From: D2472 sp964444385
GTDB lineage: Bacteria > Pseudomonadota > Gammaproteobacteria > Magnimaribacterales > D2472
DNA length: 15,457 nucleotides
NCBI GenBank assembly: GCA_964444385.1
Contig: CAYUHD010000032.1
Location: 1 to 15,457, forward strand
Direction: 5' to 3'
The position numbers and the translations under genes are program-made. The stretch's first letter is position 1. The number at the start of each line of letters is the position of its first letter. Under the pieces are notes generated by a model that saw only the letters and a list, made by a program, of their open reading frames with translations, was not told the origin of the DNA and did no database searches. Shown in pieces: positions 7,161 through 15,318 of this stretch.

Positions 7161-8256
7161 TTATACTCCTTGAGTTAGACTGGCCTTAATAAAAATATCT
7201 ATATCGCCGTCTAGGATTGAGGAAATGTTACCACTTTCGACGTTAGTTCTTAAGTCTTTGATACGAGATTGATCTAATACATACGATCGAATTTGACTAC
7301 CCCAACCAATATCAGACTTACTATCTTCTAATAACTGCTGCTCATCTTTCTGTTTTTGTAATTCTAGCTCATACAGTTTAGATTTCATTTGTTTGAAGGC
7401 ATTATCTTTATTTTTATGTTGAGATCGATCGCTTTGACACTGAACAACTGTGCCTGTTGGAACATGAGTTAAACGCACCGCTGAATCTGTTTTATTAACA
7501 TGCTGGCCTCCTGCACCAGACGCTCTATAAGTATCAATTCTTACATCTGCGGGATTTAATTCAACTTCAATTGATTCATCAATTTCTGGTGAAATAAATA
7601 CAGAAGCAAAAGAAGTGTGTCGCCTGCTTCCTGAATCAAAAGGTGATTTTCTAACCAATCTATGTACGCCGGTTTCTGTTCTTAGCCATCCATATGCATA
7701 ACTGCCTTTTATTAACAATGATGCTGATTTAATCCCTGCCACCTCTCCAGGAGAGTGCTCAATAACAGAAACTAAAAATTCATGTTTCTCAGCCCATCTT
7801 GTATACATTCTTAACAACATTTCAGCCCAATCTTGTGCTTCAGTTCCACCCGAACCTGACTGAATATCAATAAATGCTGAATTAGGATCCATTTTGTTAG
7901 AAAACATTCGGTTAAACTCTAAGTTTTCTACGTCTGAAATAAGAGATTGAGTTTCTTTATTAATTTCATTGATGGAACCATCATCTGATTCCTCAATCGC
8001 TATGTCCAAAAGATCAATATTGTCATTAATTGTTTCTTCGACTGATAAAAAAGAATTTAAAAATTTCTCTAGATCTGCTTTTTCTTTGTTAAGAGATTGA
8101 GAGAGCTCTAAATTAGACCAAGTAGACTCATCAGATAATTTAATATTAGTTTCTTTTAAAGAATTTTCTTTATTAGCAACGTCAAAGATGCCCCCGGAGA
8201 TCAATCATGCGATCTCGAAGATTGGCAAGGGTAGATTTTAGTTCACCTGTTTCCAT
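7161..8256 (-). CDS. prfB: peptide chain release factor 2, expressed by programmed +1 frameshift
   Basis: RF2 recognises UGA and UAA stop codons and triggers peptide release. The gene is split: frame 0 runs from ATG 8256 for 24 codons (METGELKSTLANLRDRMIDL, then RGHL) to an in-frame TGA at 8184-8182. The rest is read in +1 from GAC at 8183, giving 24 + 340 = 364 residues against 365 in E. coli. The codon-recognition motif SPF falls at ~204-206 and the catalytic GGQ at ~249-251, each one residue from E. coli numbering. The residue corresponding to E. coli 246 is Ala. A TTG at 8204 also opens the +1 frame but lacks the conserved first helix, so it is not the start. The gene follows the GNAT gene by 55 nt, the largest gap in the cluster, and abuts lysS. 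Expression is presumably autoregulated by RF2 level. Confidence 0.95.
8181..8199 (-). promoter_or_regulatory. prfB programmed +1 frameshift site
   Basis: On the minus strand the frame-0 codons are CTC CGG GGG CAT CTT TGA C. This keeps the elements known from E. coli: a Shine-Dalgarno-like G-run (CGGGGG, against AGGGGG) three nt before the slippery CUU, followed by UGA and C. Slow termination at UGA when RF2 is scarce lets the ribosome slip CUU to UUU and continue in +1. The encoded L-R-G-H-L parallels the usual L-R-G-Y-L. Confidence 0.93.
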
Positions 8257-8311
8257 TACATGTATTTTAGTATCTTTGCTTGGACTGGGAAAGAATAAAA
8301 AGGATAAAGAT

Positions 8312-8893
8312 TTATTGCGGATCTCTTATCATGGGATATGCAGCAGGAGAATCTTTTATCTGTACTTTCCCGATTTCTACAAAACCATGTCTTTCATATA
8401 GAGCTTTATTCTGCTCATTAGAAGCCTCCAAATAAGCTCTATCGCCCTTTTCATCTATCATCTGCAACGCCTCTTTAAGTAAAAAAGAACCAATGCCTTT
8501 TCTTTGTTGCGCAGGGTCAACGGCAATAAATGCCAAATACCACGAATCCTCAGGATGATATTTTTTAAATTCTTCAAAAAAATTTGCAACTACCTCAATT
8601 CGATCCAATTGAATGGATTCAAAGGTTATTTCTTCTAAAACAGATACATCAAACTCTGCACCAGGTGGATGCCAAATAGAAGATCCGTAGAAATTTGTTT
8701 CTGAATAAACAATATCATTCTTAAAAGCAATTTTGGAAAATTCTTCCATCCACACATCAAAGCTCTTTAGGAATACTGATGCATCTGGAAAGATCCACCT
8801 CAGCAAAGCATCTGATGCAAATCCAAGCTTAAGAACTCCTTTAACACGCTCTAAATCTTCAGTCATTGCTTTTACTATCTTTGGAATGCTCAT
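8312..8893 (-). CDS. GNAT-family N-acetyltransferase
   Basis: A 193-residue GNAT-fold acetyltransferase, which would transfer an acetyl group from acetyl-CoA to an amine on an unidentified substrate. The acetyl-CoA-binding motif A is clear at 125-139 (VDPAQQRKGIGSFLL, matching R/Q-x-x-G-x-G). It is followed by a motif B region with LEASNEQNKALYERHGFVEIG (154-175, written here as one conserved stretch of strand, helix and strand), typical of GNATs. The N-terminal half holds an aromatic-rich substrate region, WIFPDASVF and SSIWHPPGAE. It starts at ATG 8893, 11 nt after the thrC stop, without an evident Shine-Dalgarno sequence. It occupies the place where recJ lies in enteric genomes, between the dsbC/thr genes and prfB. 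No link of function to the neighbours is visible. Confidence 0.88.
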   Translation of the reverse strand: MSIPKIVKAMTEDLERVKGVLKLGFASDALLRWIFPDASVFLKSFDVWMEEFSKIAFKNDIVYSETNFYGSSIWHPPGAEFDVSVLEEITFESIQLDRIEVVANFFEEFKKYHPEDSWYLAFIAVDPAQQRKGIGSFLLKEALQMIDEKGDRAYLEASNEQNKALYERHGFVEIGKVQIKDSPAAYPMIRDPQ

Positions 8894-8904
8894 GATGTAG
8901 GTTT

Positions 8905-10281
8905 TTAATTATTTAGACTGATAAAATCTTTTATTTGTTTGTAATCAGCATCAAAAGTATGGAGACGCTCCTCTTTTTCATAAAGGCCTGTTAATGAGAT
9001 AGGAAGAGACGATAGCTCTATTCCCAATTCCTTGTAAATCCTAGGGAACTTAGCTGGATGTGCTGTTGAAAGAACAATGTAATGATTATCTTTATTACTT
9101 TTTCTCAGCGCCTCATCCAGCGCAACAGCTGTATGAGGATCTAAAATATAATTATGAGATTGATGAATCTGTTGAATAATTTTCTTTGTATTTAAATCAT
9201 TAACTTTGCTTGAAGAAAATAAATTATCTTTTTTTTGCCAAATCGTGTTGTCTAAAGAGATAGGATTGCTTGGAAAATTATCAAACATAGCTGCACATTG
9301 AGCTGCATTTCTATCTAAAAATAAATCATAAACTAATCTTTCAAAGTTACTGGCTACACTTATATCCATGCTTGGTGAAAGAGTTTCATGAACTGATTTT
9401 TTTGAATAATCATTATCACTGAAGAATCTATGCAAAATATCATTATTATTGACAGCTACAGAAATTTTATTAATTGGTAAGCCCATTTTATGAGCTGAGT
9501 AACAAGCAAAAACATTGCCAAAATTTCCAGTTGGTATAGAAAAATTTAAGTTTCCTTTTGTATGTAGCTGATTAAAAGCATAAAAATAATAGCAAATTTG
9601 GCCTATTATCCTGATCCAGTTAATTGAATTAACTGCTAATAAATATTGATTAGTATTTAAGAAATCTCGTTTTTTAAACGCGAGCTTTACCAAGTCCTGA
9701 CAATCATCAAACGTTCCATTTATTCTTAGCGCAAAGACATTTGAAGCATCAATAGAGCTCATTTGTCTTCTTTGAACTTCAGACATATTTCCATTTGGAA
9801 GCATGATAAAACTCTTAATACGTTGATAGCTCTTACATGCATCAATTGCAGCAGAACCCGTATCTCCAGATGTGGCTCCAAGGACAATTGCGGTTCTATT
9901 TTCAGACTCTAAAACTTTGTTAAAAAAAGCTGTAGCTAACTGAAGTCCAAAATCTTTAAATGCCGCAGTGGGACCATGAAAAAGCTCAAGAATTGAAACA
10001 GAATCAAGTTCTTTTATTCCAATAAGATCTTTATGCTCAAAATCATGCCAAGTTGATTCTACGATACTCATTGTTTCATCATGAAGGAATGATGAAGAAG
10101 TAAATAATGGCACGATTAACTTAGCTATATCTACAAATGAAGAGCTTGACTTGATTTCATCTAAATTAACTTGCGGCCAGTAATCTGGCATAAAAAGACC
10201 ACCATCATCAGCAAGACCTTGCATTAAAATTGTTGCAAAGTCTTTTTCAGCATCTTTGCCTCTAGTGGAGTGAAAAAGCAT
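8905..10281 (-). CDS. thrC: threonine synthase
   Basis: A 458-residue PLP enzyme converting O-phosphohomoserine to threonine and phosphate, the last step of threonine synthesis. The N-terminus carries the family signature FHSTRG (3-8) and LADDGGLFMP (23-32). The PLP lysine is Lys109 in FHGPTAAFKDFGLQ, followed by GATSGDTGSAA and the PLP-phosphate loop PTGNFGN. The length fits the longer threonine synthase class with an extended C-terminal region. Its ATG overlaps the hom stop by one nt (TAATG) and has a GAGGG ribosome site inside the hom 3' end, so the two pathway enzymes are translationally coupled. All the expected catalytic regions appear intact. No attenuator is visible, and the gene probably relies on the cluster promoter far upstream. 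Confidence 0.96.
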   Translation of the reverse strand: MLFHSTRGKDAEKDFATILMQGLADDGGLFMPDYWPQVNLDEIKSSSSFVDIAKLIVPLFTSSSFLHDETMSIVESTWHDFEHKDLIGIKELDSVSILELFHGPTAAFKDFGLQLATAFFNKVLESENRTAIVLGATSGDTGSAAIDACKSYQRIKSFIMLPNGNMSEVQRRQMSSIDASNVFALRINGTFDDCQDLVKLAFKKRDFLNTNQYLLAVNSINWIRIIGQICYYFYAFNQLHTKGNLNFSIPTGNFGNVFACYSAHKMGLPINKISVAVNNNDILHRFFSDNDYSKKSVHETLSPSMDISVASNFERLVYDLFLDRNAAQCAAMFDNFPSNPISLDNTIWQKKDNLFSSSKVNDLNTKKIIQQIHQSHNYILDPHTAVALDEALRKSNKDNHYIVLSTAHPAKFPRIYKELGIELSSLPISLTGLYEKEERLHTFDADYKQIKDFISLNN

Positions 10282-11534
10282 TAAAGGCCCTCAATTCTAA
10301 TAATTTTTGAATTTAAAATTACTGGATAATTTTCTAAATCTTGCAAAGCGATTTGCATTTCACTTTCGACAATTAAGTCAGTAAAAATAGCCACAGGAAC
10401 ACTGCCACTATCTAACTGATCTTTTTGAATTACCTTATCAAAGCTGATTTTATGGTCTGCAAATACTTTGTTAATTAAAGCTAGGACCTCAGGCTCATCT
10501 TTTACCTCCAAATAAACGTAATACTTAAAAATAAGATCATCAAAATTAAGAATATTTGGTTTTTTTGAGAAATCTGGATATATCATTGGAGAGGTTTCAT
10601 GAGACTTTGAGAGTGCAAATAAATCAGAAATTAAGCCAGATGCAGTTGATTCTCGTCCAGCGCCAGATCCAGCAACATGTAACTCTCCAAGAAGGTCTGT
10701 ATCAAATTGAATTCCATTCCTAACCCCTTTTAATCCTGCCAAACTAGAATCCTTGCTGAGCATTACAGGATGAGTTCTTAATTCGATGCCTTGATCGTTT
10801 AATTTTGCAACAGCTAAATGCTTAACAGTCAGATTAAAATCATTCGCATAAGTAAAATCTTGTGGCTGTATATTTTCTATACCTTCAATATGAAAATCTG
10901 ATGCGGGAAGACCACTATTGAAAGCTAAGGCTGAAAGGATTCCAATTTTGTGGGCTGCATCAGTTCCGTTTACATCTAAGCTGGGATCGGGCTCTGCATA
11001 TCCTTTTTCTTGCGCTTCATGTAAAACAACCTCATAAGAAGCACCCTCTTCCATATTACTCAATATAAAATTTGTGGTGCCATTAAGCATCCCTGAAACT
11101 TTAGAAATTTTATTTGCACTCAGATCATTTGATAGCAATTTAATTATAGGAGTTCCTGCGCAGACGGCAGATTCAAATAATAGTTTTACATGATTTCGTT
11201 CTGCTAATTCAATCAACTCTTCGCCGTGCTCAAAAATAACTGCTTTATTTGCTGTAACGACATGTTTGCCAGAATTAAGAGCTTGAGTAATTAAATCTTT
11301 TGCTGTTTTAACTCCCCCTATTAACTCAACAAGAACATCTATATCTTCATCCACAACTTCAAAAATATCCTTAAGAATTTTTGTTGAGCCAGGATTGCAT
11401 CTGGGATTATCACGCCGAGCTCCAATGCAGGATATCTCCCAATCAGAATAGATCTCATCTCCATTAACTAATTGCTCATATAAGCCAGTTGCAACATTTC
11501 CCCAACCGCAAATACCAATTTTTAATTTAGCCAT
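10281..11534 (-). CDS. hom: homoserine dehydrogenase with C-terminal ACT domain
   Basis: A 417-residue monofunctional homoserine dehydrogenase, which reduces aspartate semialdehyde to homoserine, the branch point for threonine and methionine. The Rossmann motif is GICGWGNVATG (7-17), TANK is at 94-97, and the catalytic region has LNGTTNFIL (150-158) and DPSLDVNGTDAAHKIGIL, with Lys196 as probable general acid/base. Residues ~336-417 look like an ACT domain, the site of threonine feedback inhibition in this family. There is no fused aspartokinase domain, unlike ThrA of enterics. Total length is a little short of the common ~435. It starts 2 nt after the dsbC stop, with a weak ribosome site, and overlaps thrC. 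The dsbC-hom-thrC order is that of pseudomonads. Confidence 0.96.
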   Translation of the reverse strand: MAKLKIGICGWGNVATGLYEQLVNGDEIYSDWEISCIGARRDNPRCNPGSTKILKDIFEVVDEDIDVLVELIGGVKTAKDLITQALNSGKHVVTANKAVIFEHGEELIELAERNHVKLLFESAVCAGTPIIKLLSNDLSANKISKVSGMLNGTTNFILSNMEEGASYEVVLHEAQEKGYAEPDPSLDVNGTDAAHKIGILSALAFNSGLPASDFHIEGIENIQPQDFTYANDFNLTVKHLAVAKLNDQGIELRTHPVMLSKDSSLAGLKGVRNGIQFDTDLLGELHVAGSGAGRESTASGLISDLFALSKSHETSPMIYPDFSKKPNILNFDDLIFKYYVYLEVKDEPEVLALINKVFADHKISFDKVIQKDQLDSGSVPVAIFTDLIVESEMQIALQDLENYPVILNSKIIRIEGL

Positions 11535-11536
11535 AA

Positions 11537-12247
11537 TTAATTTAATCTTTTTAAGAGCTCTGCTGGAGCAAGATATCCTGGAAGTAACTCCCCGTTAGAT
11601 TTAATTATAGCTGGAGTCCCTGTAATGCCAATCTTTTGACCAAGTAGAAAATGTTTTTCAACAGGATGATCTTGGCACATAGATAATTTTACGTCTAAAC
11701 CTTGCTTCATTTGTGTTAAAACTTCTTTAGGATTTCTTGAGCACCAGGCAGTAACAATTTTTTTGTAGGAATCTGAATCTAATCCTGACCTTGGAAATGC
11801 AACATAGTTAACACTTATACCAAGAACATTAAAATCATCGATCTCATTATGAAATTTTCTACAATAACCACAATCCACATCAGTAAAAATAGTTACTTGA
11901 TGTTTTTCATTGCCAGCTTTAAAGCTGATGAAATCATCCTCAGACAATGATTTATCTAAAATACTTTTACGTTTTGAGTTGATTTCATCCTTAGTGGTAT
12001 TTTGCAACATGTTTCCATTCACTGCATACAACTCACCATAAAAAAAGAATTCTCCATCTTTAGAGGCATAAATAGGCTGCAATTCTCCTATATCAACAAT
12101 AAATAAATTTTCTATCTGAGACTCTTTAACGCTTTGAACTGACACGCCTTCGGGAAGGACTTGATTTATTTTAGATGAAATCAATAGCTCATCTGATTTA
12201 ATATCAGATGAAAAAATTAATATAAAAATAACAAATAATATCTTCAT
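11537..12247 (-). CDS. dsbC: periplasmic thiol:disulfide interchange protein DsbC
   Basis: A 236-residue periplasmic disulfide isomerase. Residues 1-18 form a Sec signal peptide (MKILFVIFILIFSS, then DIKS before the mature start). Residues ~20-80 match the DsbC/DsbG dimerisation domain (NQVLPEGVSVQSV). The thioredoxin domain holds the active site C126-G-Y-C129 in TDVDCGYCRKFH, and the cis-Pro motif is GTP in GITGTPAII. The second cysteine pair, C169 and C191, corresponds to the structural disulfide of E. coli DsbC. The enzyme corrects wrong disulfides and is kept reduced by DsbD, which is not in this window. It lies 6 nt after the xerD stop, with a GAGG site before the ATG, and 2 nt before hom. 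The xerD-dsbC linkage supports the name over DsbG. Confidence 0.93.
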   Translation of the reverse strand: MKILFVIFILIFSSDIKSDELLISSKINQVLPEGVSVQSVKESQIENLFIVDIGELQPIYASKDGEFFFYGELYAVNGNMLQNTTKDEINSKRKSILDKSLSEDDFISFKAGNEKHQVTIFTDVDCGYCRKFHNEIDDFNVLGISVNYVAFPRSGLDSDSYKKIVTAWCSRNPKEVLTQMKQGLDVKLSMCQDHPVEKHFLLGQKIGITGTPAIIKSNGELLPGYLAPAELLKRLN

Positions 12248-12253
12248 GATAAA

Positions 12254-13156
12254 TTAACCTCTAGGGTGATGCTCTTTAATCATATCGCTAAGTCTTTGTT
12301 TAGCAATGTGAGTATATATCTGAGTGGTTGATAGATCACTATGCCCCAACAACATTTGAACAGATCTAAGATCGGCTCCATTATTTAGTAAATGCGTTGC
12401 AAATGCATGTCTTAGAGTATGTGGGGACACATCCATCGATAGGCCTGTTTTTACAAGATAGTGTTTAACTCTGTGCCAAAAAGCTTGACGCGTAATTTTT
12501 TTGCCTTGCTGACTAATAAAGAAATCACGCGAATTAAGAGATAAATTATTTTTCCGCCTAAATTCAATATAATCAATCAACCATGATAGTGCATTATCCC
12601 CAAATGGAATCATCCTCTCCTTGCCACCTTTTCCCATTACCTTGATCAAGGATCTATTTAAATCAATGTTAGTATATTGCAAGTTAATGAGCTCACTAAT
12701 TCTTACGCCAGTAGCGTACATAAGCTCTAACATAGTTCTATCTCTTAGACCGATAAAAGTAGAGCTATCTGGAGCATTAATTAGGCTATTTACATCAATA
12801 ATTGATAAAGACTTTGGTAAGGGTTTAACACTTTTTAAACCTGAAAAATTAATAACTGGGTTAGACTTTAAAACTCTTTTTTTACTTAAATAATTAAAAA
12901 AATGTTTTAGTGATGAAAGTTTTCTATTAATGGTTGTATGAGATAGATTGATGCTTTGAAAATACTTCAGATATTCTTTTATATCTTCTTCAGAGGCATT
13001 TTTTGCTTCATTATGTCTTTTTGAAGTTACCCATTTATTAAAAGCATAACAGTCATTTGAATAAGCTTTTATGGTGTTTTCAGACAAGCCTTTTTCAAGA
13101 CGCAGATTTGATAAAAAAGAATCGATTAGCTGATTCTTTTTTAAGTCAGAAGACAT
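12254..13156 (-). CDS. xerD: site-specific tyrosine recombinase XerD
   Basis: A 300-residue tyrosine recombinase that, with XerC and FtsK, resolves chromosome dimers at dif. Residues 1-105 form the SAM-like core-binding domain (EKGLSENTIKAYSND onward). The catalytic domain has Arg152 (ATGVRISEL), Lys176 (GKGGKER), His246 and Arg249 (HTLRHAFATHLL), His272 (LLGHSDLSTTQIYTH) and the nucleophile Tyr281, a complete set. The C-terminal HHPRG ending and the neighbouring dsbC identify it as XerD rather than XerC or a phage integrase. The start is ATG 13156, 4 nt after the rplS stop. Nothing suggests mobility: no flanking att-like repeats, and the gene sits inside a housekeeping operon. Confidence 0.96.
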   Translation of the reverse strand: MSSDLKKNQLIDSFLSNLRLEKGLSENTIKAYSNDCYAFNKWVTSKRHNEAKNASEEDIKEYLKYFQSINLSHTTINRKLSSLKHFFNYLSKKRVLKSNPVINFSGLKSVKPLPKSLSIIDVNSLINAPDSSTFIGLRDRTMLELMYATGVRISELINLQYTNIDLNRSLIKVMGKGGKERMIPFGDNALSWLIDYIEFRRKNNLSLNSRDFFISQQGKKITRQAFWHRVKHYLVKTGLSMDVSPHTLRHAFATHLLNNGADLRSVQMLLGHSDLSTTQIYTHIAKQRLSDMIKEHHPRG

Positions 13157-13160
13157 AAAA

Positions 13161-14021
13161 TTAATCTAATCTTTCTTTAATTCTTGCAGATCTTCCAGAT
13201 CTTTCTCTTAGGTAATAAAGCTTAGCCTGCCTAACATCACCTTTCCTTTGTACTGCAATAGAATCAATCATTGGGCTATGAAGTTGAAATGTTCTTTCAA
13301 CACCTATGCCACTAGAGATTTTTCTAACTATGAAGGCTGAGTTTAAGCCTGCATTTTTAATATTCATTACTACCCCTTCAAACGCCTGAAGTCTGGTCCT
13401 ATCTCCTTCTCTAACTTTCACAGAAACCACAACGGTGTCTCCAGGCCTGAATGATGGAATATCATCTTTTAATTGATTAGATTCAAATGTATTAATGATT
13501 TGAGCTGGAGACTGCTCGTCAATCTTAATAGGTTTTGATTGAGTTTCATCTTCTGCAACAGGCTCATCTGCAACATCTTCTACTACTGACTCTTTTTCTT
13601 CTGCGACCTCTTCTGCAACAGGCTCATCTGCAACATCTTCTACTACTGGCTCTTCTTTAATATCTTCTATATTTGTTTTTTGATTAAAGTGTGTATTCAA
13701 AGCTTCTAATAACTTAACTTTTGTAAGTTTTATATTTAACTCAAGACCAAATTCTGCTGCAGTTGCAACAATATCGGCTTTTTTCATCTTACTTAGAGCC
13801 GATTTAGAGGGTAAATCTGCTTTAATTGCAACCGATTCTGCCATTACAGTTGCAGCATCATCAACCGCAGAAGATGCTGAACCTTCTTTAGCTTTTGTTA
13901 AAGGTTTAGAATCTTCTTCAGCTCCTTTTGTCTCTAGTTCATTATTTGTTTCAACAGGATCCGATCTACCAAATAATCTGGAAAAAAAACCTTTTTTCTT
14001 TGTTTCTTTATTATCACTCAT
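13161..14021 (-). CDS. rplS: 50S ribosomal protein L19 with a ~170-residue N-terminal extension
   Basis: Residues ~173-286 are a complete L19 (IPSFRPGDTVVVSVKVREGD, then RLQAFEGVV, SAFIVRKISSGIGVERTF, LYYLRERSGRSARIKERLD), a large-subunit protein at the interface with 30S. Normal L19 is ~115 residues; here ~172 residues precede it. The extension has, in order: a basic/amphipathic start KKKGFFSRLFGRS (8-20) reminiscent of FtsY N-termini; a polar linker; a helical segment SKMKKADIVATAAEFGLEL to LLEALNTHF (77-112) resembling SAP/HeH/Rho-N-type small domains; and an acidic, repeated linker (122-160). No ATG, GTG or TTG is seen at the start of the L19 core, so the extension is translated unless cleaved later. 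The gene starts 20 nt after trmD. The L19 call is certain; the roles of the extension parts are guesses. Confidence 0.95.
   Translation of the reverse strand: MSDNKETKKKGFFSRLFGRSDPVETNNELETKGAEEDSKPLTKAKEGSASSAVDDAATVMAESVAIKADLPSKSALSKMKKADIVATAAEFGLELNIKLTKVKLLEALNTHFNQKTNIEDIKEEPVVEDVADEPVAEEVAEEKESVVEDVADEPVAEDETQSKPIKIDEQSPAQIINTFESNQLKDDIPSFRPGDTVVVSVKVREGDRTRLQAFEGVVMNIKNAGLNSAFIVRKISSGIGVERTFQLHSPMIDSIAVQRKGDVRQAKLYYLRERSGRSARIKERLD
13549..13648 (-). repeat. two 40-bp identical direct repeats, 60-bp period, within rplS
   Basis: Positions 13549-13588 and 13609-13648 are identical. They begin TCTTCTGCAACAGGCTCATC on the plus strand and are separated by a 20-bp spacer, giving a 60-bp period. 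In protein they encode two copies of VVEDVADEPVAE 20 residues apart in the L19 extension. The unbroken identity, including synonymous positions, indicates a recent in-frame duplication or conversion. Confidence 0.9.
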
Positions 14022-14041
14022 AACTTAATGCTCGAAATGTG

Positions 14042-14773
14042 CTACAGGATATCCTTAGATGCTAATTCTTCCAAGAGTTTTTTTTGTTTTTTTGTTAATT
14101 TTATATTTTTTAAAAGTTCGGGTCTTCTGTTATGCGTCCTGATCAAAGCTTGATTATCTTTCCATTCTTTTATAAGCGCATGATTACCTGAAAGTAACTC
14201 ATCTGGCACAGTTTCGGAATTAAAACTTTCAGGTCTAGTGTAAACAGGTCCTTTTAATATGCCATTACTGAAAGAATCTTGTTCGACTGATTGTTGGTTA
14301 CCTATTATTCCAGGTAAAAATCTTGCACAAGCATCAATAACAGCTAATGCAGCATATTCTCCTCCACTTAAAATATAATCACCCATTGAAATCTCTTCAT
14401 CTACATATTGAGAAAGAAACCTTTCATCTATGCCCTCATATCTGCCTGCAATTATTGTTATATTATTAAATTTTGATAACTCTTTAGCTTTTGCATGATT
14501 AAAAAGTATGCCTTGAGGTGATAAGTTAATAACCTGGCCCACTTCTACTTTGGGAATTCTTTTTAACGTCTTTTCTAATGGCTCAGCCATAAGCACCATT
14601 CCCTCACCACCTCCATATGGCTTATCATCAATCTGACCATATTTATTTATGCTACTTTCACGAAGATCGTATATGTTGATTGTTATATCTTCTCTATCTA
14701 TAGCCTGACCAAGCAAACCATAATTTAATGAATCAAAAATTCCTGGAAACAAGGTAATAATATTTATGTTCAT
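14042..14773 (-). CDS. trmD: tRNA (guanine-N1-)-methyltransferase
   Basis: A 243-residue SPOUT-class methyltransferase that makes m1G37 in tRNAs reading CNN codons, protecting the reading frame; it uses S-adenosylmethionine. Characteristic stretches are IITLFPGIFDSL near the start, DDKPYGGGEGMVLM (48-61), IIAGRYEGIDERF, the trefoil-knot SAM site GDYILSGGEYAALAVIDA, GPVYTRPE, and the C-terminal VPDELLSGNHALIKEW with the catalytic Asp. I use ATG 14773 rather than the in-frame ATG at 14797. The later one puts the first beta strand at residue 2 as in other TrmD proteins and leaves a 5-nt gap after rimM, whereas 14797 would overlap rimM by 19 nt. The rpsP-rimM-trmD-rplS neighbourhood is the standard one. 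Confidence 0.96.
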   Translation of the reverse strand: MNINIITLFPGIFDSLNYGLLGQAIDREDITINIYDLRESSINKYGQIDDKPYGGGEGMVLMAEPLEKTLKRIPKVEVGQVINLSPQGILFNHAKAKELSKFNNITIIAGRYEGIDERFLSQYVDEEISMGDYILSGGEYAALAVIDACARFLPGIIGNQQSVEQDSFSNGILKGPVYTRPESFNSETVPDELLSGNHALIKEWKDNQALIRTHNRRPELLKNIKLTKKQKKLLEELASKDIL

Positions 14774-14778
14774 AATAC

Positions 14779-15318
14779 TCAATAATCTTTCTGCCAATCT
14801 ACCAAAACAGAGTTTTCTGATTTATTGATTGAGATAATTATTCTATTTTTAATAAACGGGATTAAAAGCATTTTTTGCTTTTTATTAATTGGCTTAACTT
14901 CCAAAATGTCGCTGGCACCAAAATTATTTACTGCCTGAACATGCCCAAGATGCTGGTCTTCAAGATTAATAACCTGCATTCCCTCTAACTCAAACCAATA
15001 AGCTTCATTAGTCTTTAATTCAGGAAGTTCCGATCTAAGTATATATATGTCTTTTTGACCAAAAACTTTAACAGCATCAATATCATCAATTGATTTCAGT
15101 TTTGCAACAATGTTTGAATTGCTTTGTTTTATGTATTCAAAATTTACTTCTTCCATCATTGATGATGTTGAAGTATAAAATTTTTTAAATGAAAAAAGAC
15201 TTTTCGGATTTTCAGCAAATGACCTAAGAAAAAACTCTCCTTTTAAACCTCTTGTCTTGCCTATTTTGGCAATGAGGATAAATAGTGAAAGATCTACTGA
15301 GTTATTTTTTCTCATCAT
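14779..15318 (-). CDS. rimM: ribosome maturation factor RimM
   Basis: A ~179-residue 16S rRNA processing factor that binds S19 and assists 30S head assembly. The N-terminal beta-barrel domain opens with IAKIGKTRGLKGEFFLRSF, typical of RimM. The PRC-barrel C-terminal domain follows (EAYWFELEGMQVIN, GASDILEVKPINKK, MLLIPFI, VDWQKDY). Two adjacent ATGs at 15318 and 15315 are the likely starts and give normal length. An in-frame ATG at 15366 would add 16 lysine-rich residues that are just the rpsP tail in another frame. The gene overlaps the end of rpsP by ~17 nt and ends 5 nt before trmD, so coupling is tight. The two Tyr residues usual in RimM's C-terminal domain are only partly conserved (YWFELEGM has Tyr-Trp). 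Confidence 0.93.
   Translation of the reverse strand: MMRKNNSVDLSLFILIAKIGKTRGLKGEFFLRSFAENPKSLFSFKKFYTSTSSMMEEVNFEYIKQSNSNIVAKLKSIDDIDAVKVFGQKDIYILRSELPELKTNEAYWFELEGMQVINLEDQHLGHVQAVNNFGASDILEVKPINKKQKMLLIPFIKNRIIISINKSENSVLVDWQKDY

Noticed and set aside
7161..8204. prfB as an uninterrupted gene from TTG 8204
   Set aside because: That start omits the conserved leader helix; the LRGHL-TGA frameshift site and ATG 8256 give the correct RF2 length.
8257..8311. Promoter or terminator in the 55-nt gap between the GNAT gene and prfB
   Set aside because: A TAAAAT-like box is present on the minus strand, but no -35 at proper spacing and no hairpin with a T-run; too weak to list in AT-rich DNA.
8207..8401. 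Plus-strand open frame over the GNAT/prfB junction
   Set aside because: It is antisense to the conserved prfB leader and GNAT C-terminus, with no recognisable protein features; the same holds for the other antisense frames in SDR, mdh, lysS and xerD.
12254..13156. Tyrosine recombinase as sign of an integrated element
   Set aside because: Full XerD signature including the HHPRG end and dsbC neighbour, embedded in a housekeeping operon; no att-like flanking repeats seen.
13549..13648. Regular direct repeats with spacer, CRISPR-like at first sight
   Set aside because: Only two copies, in frame within rplS, encoding repeated acidic peptide; no further units and no cas genes.
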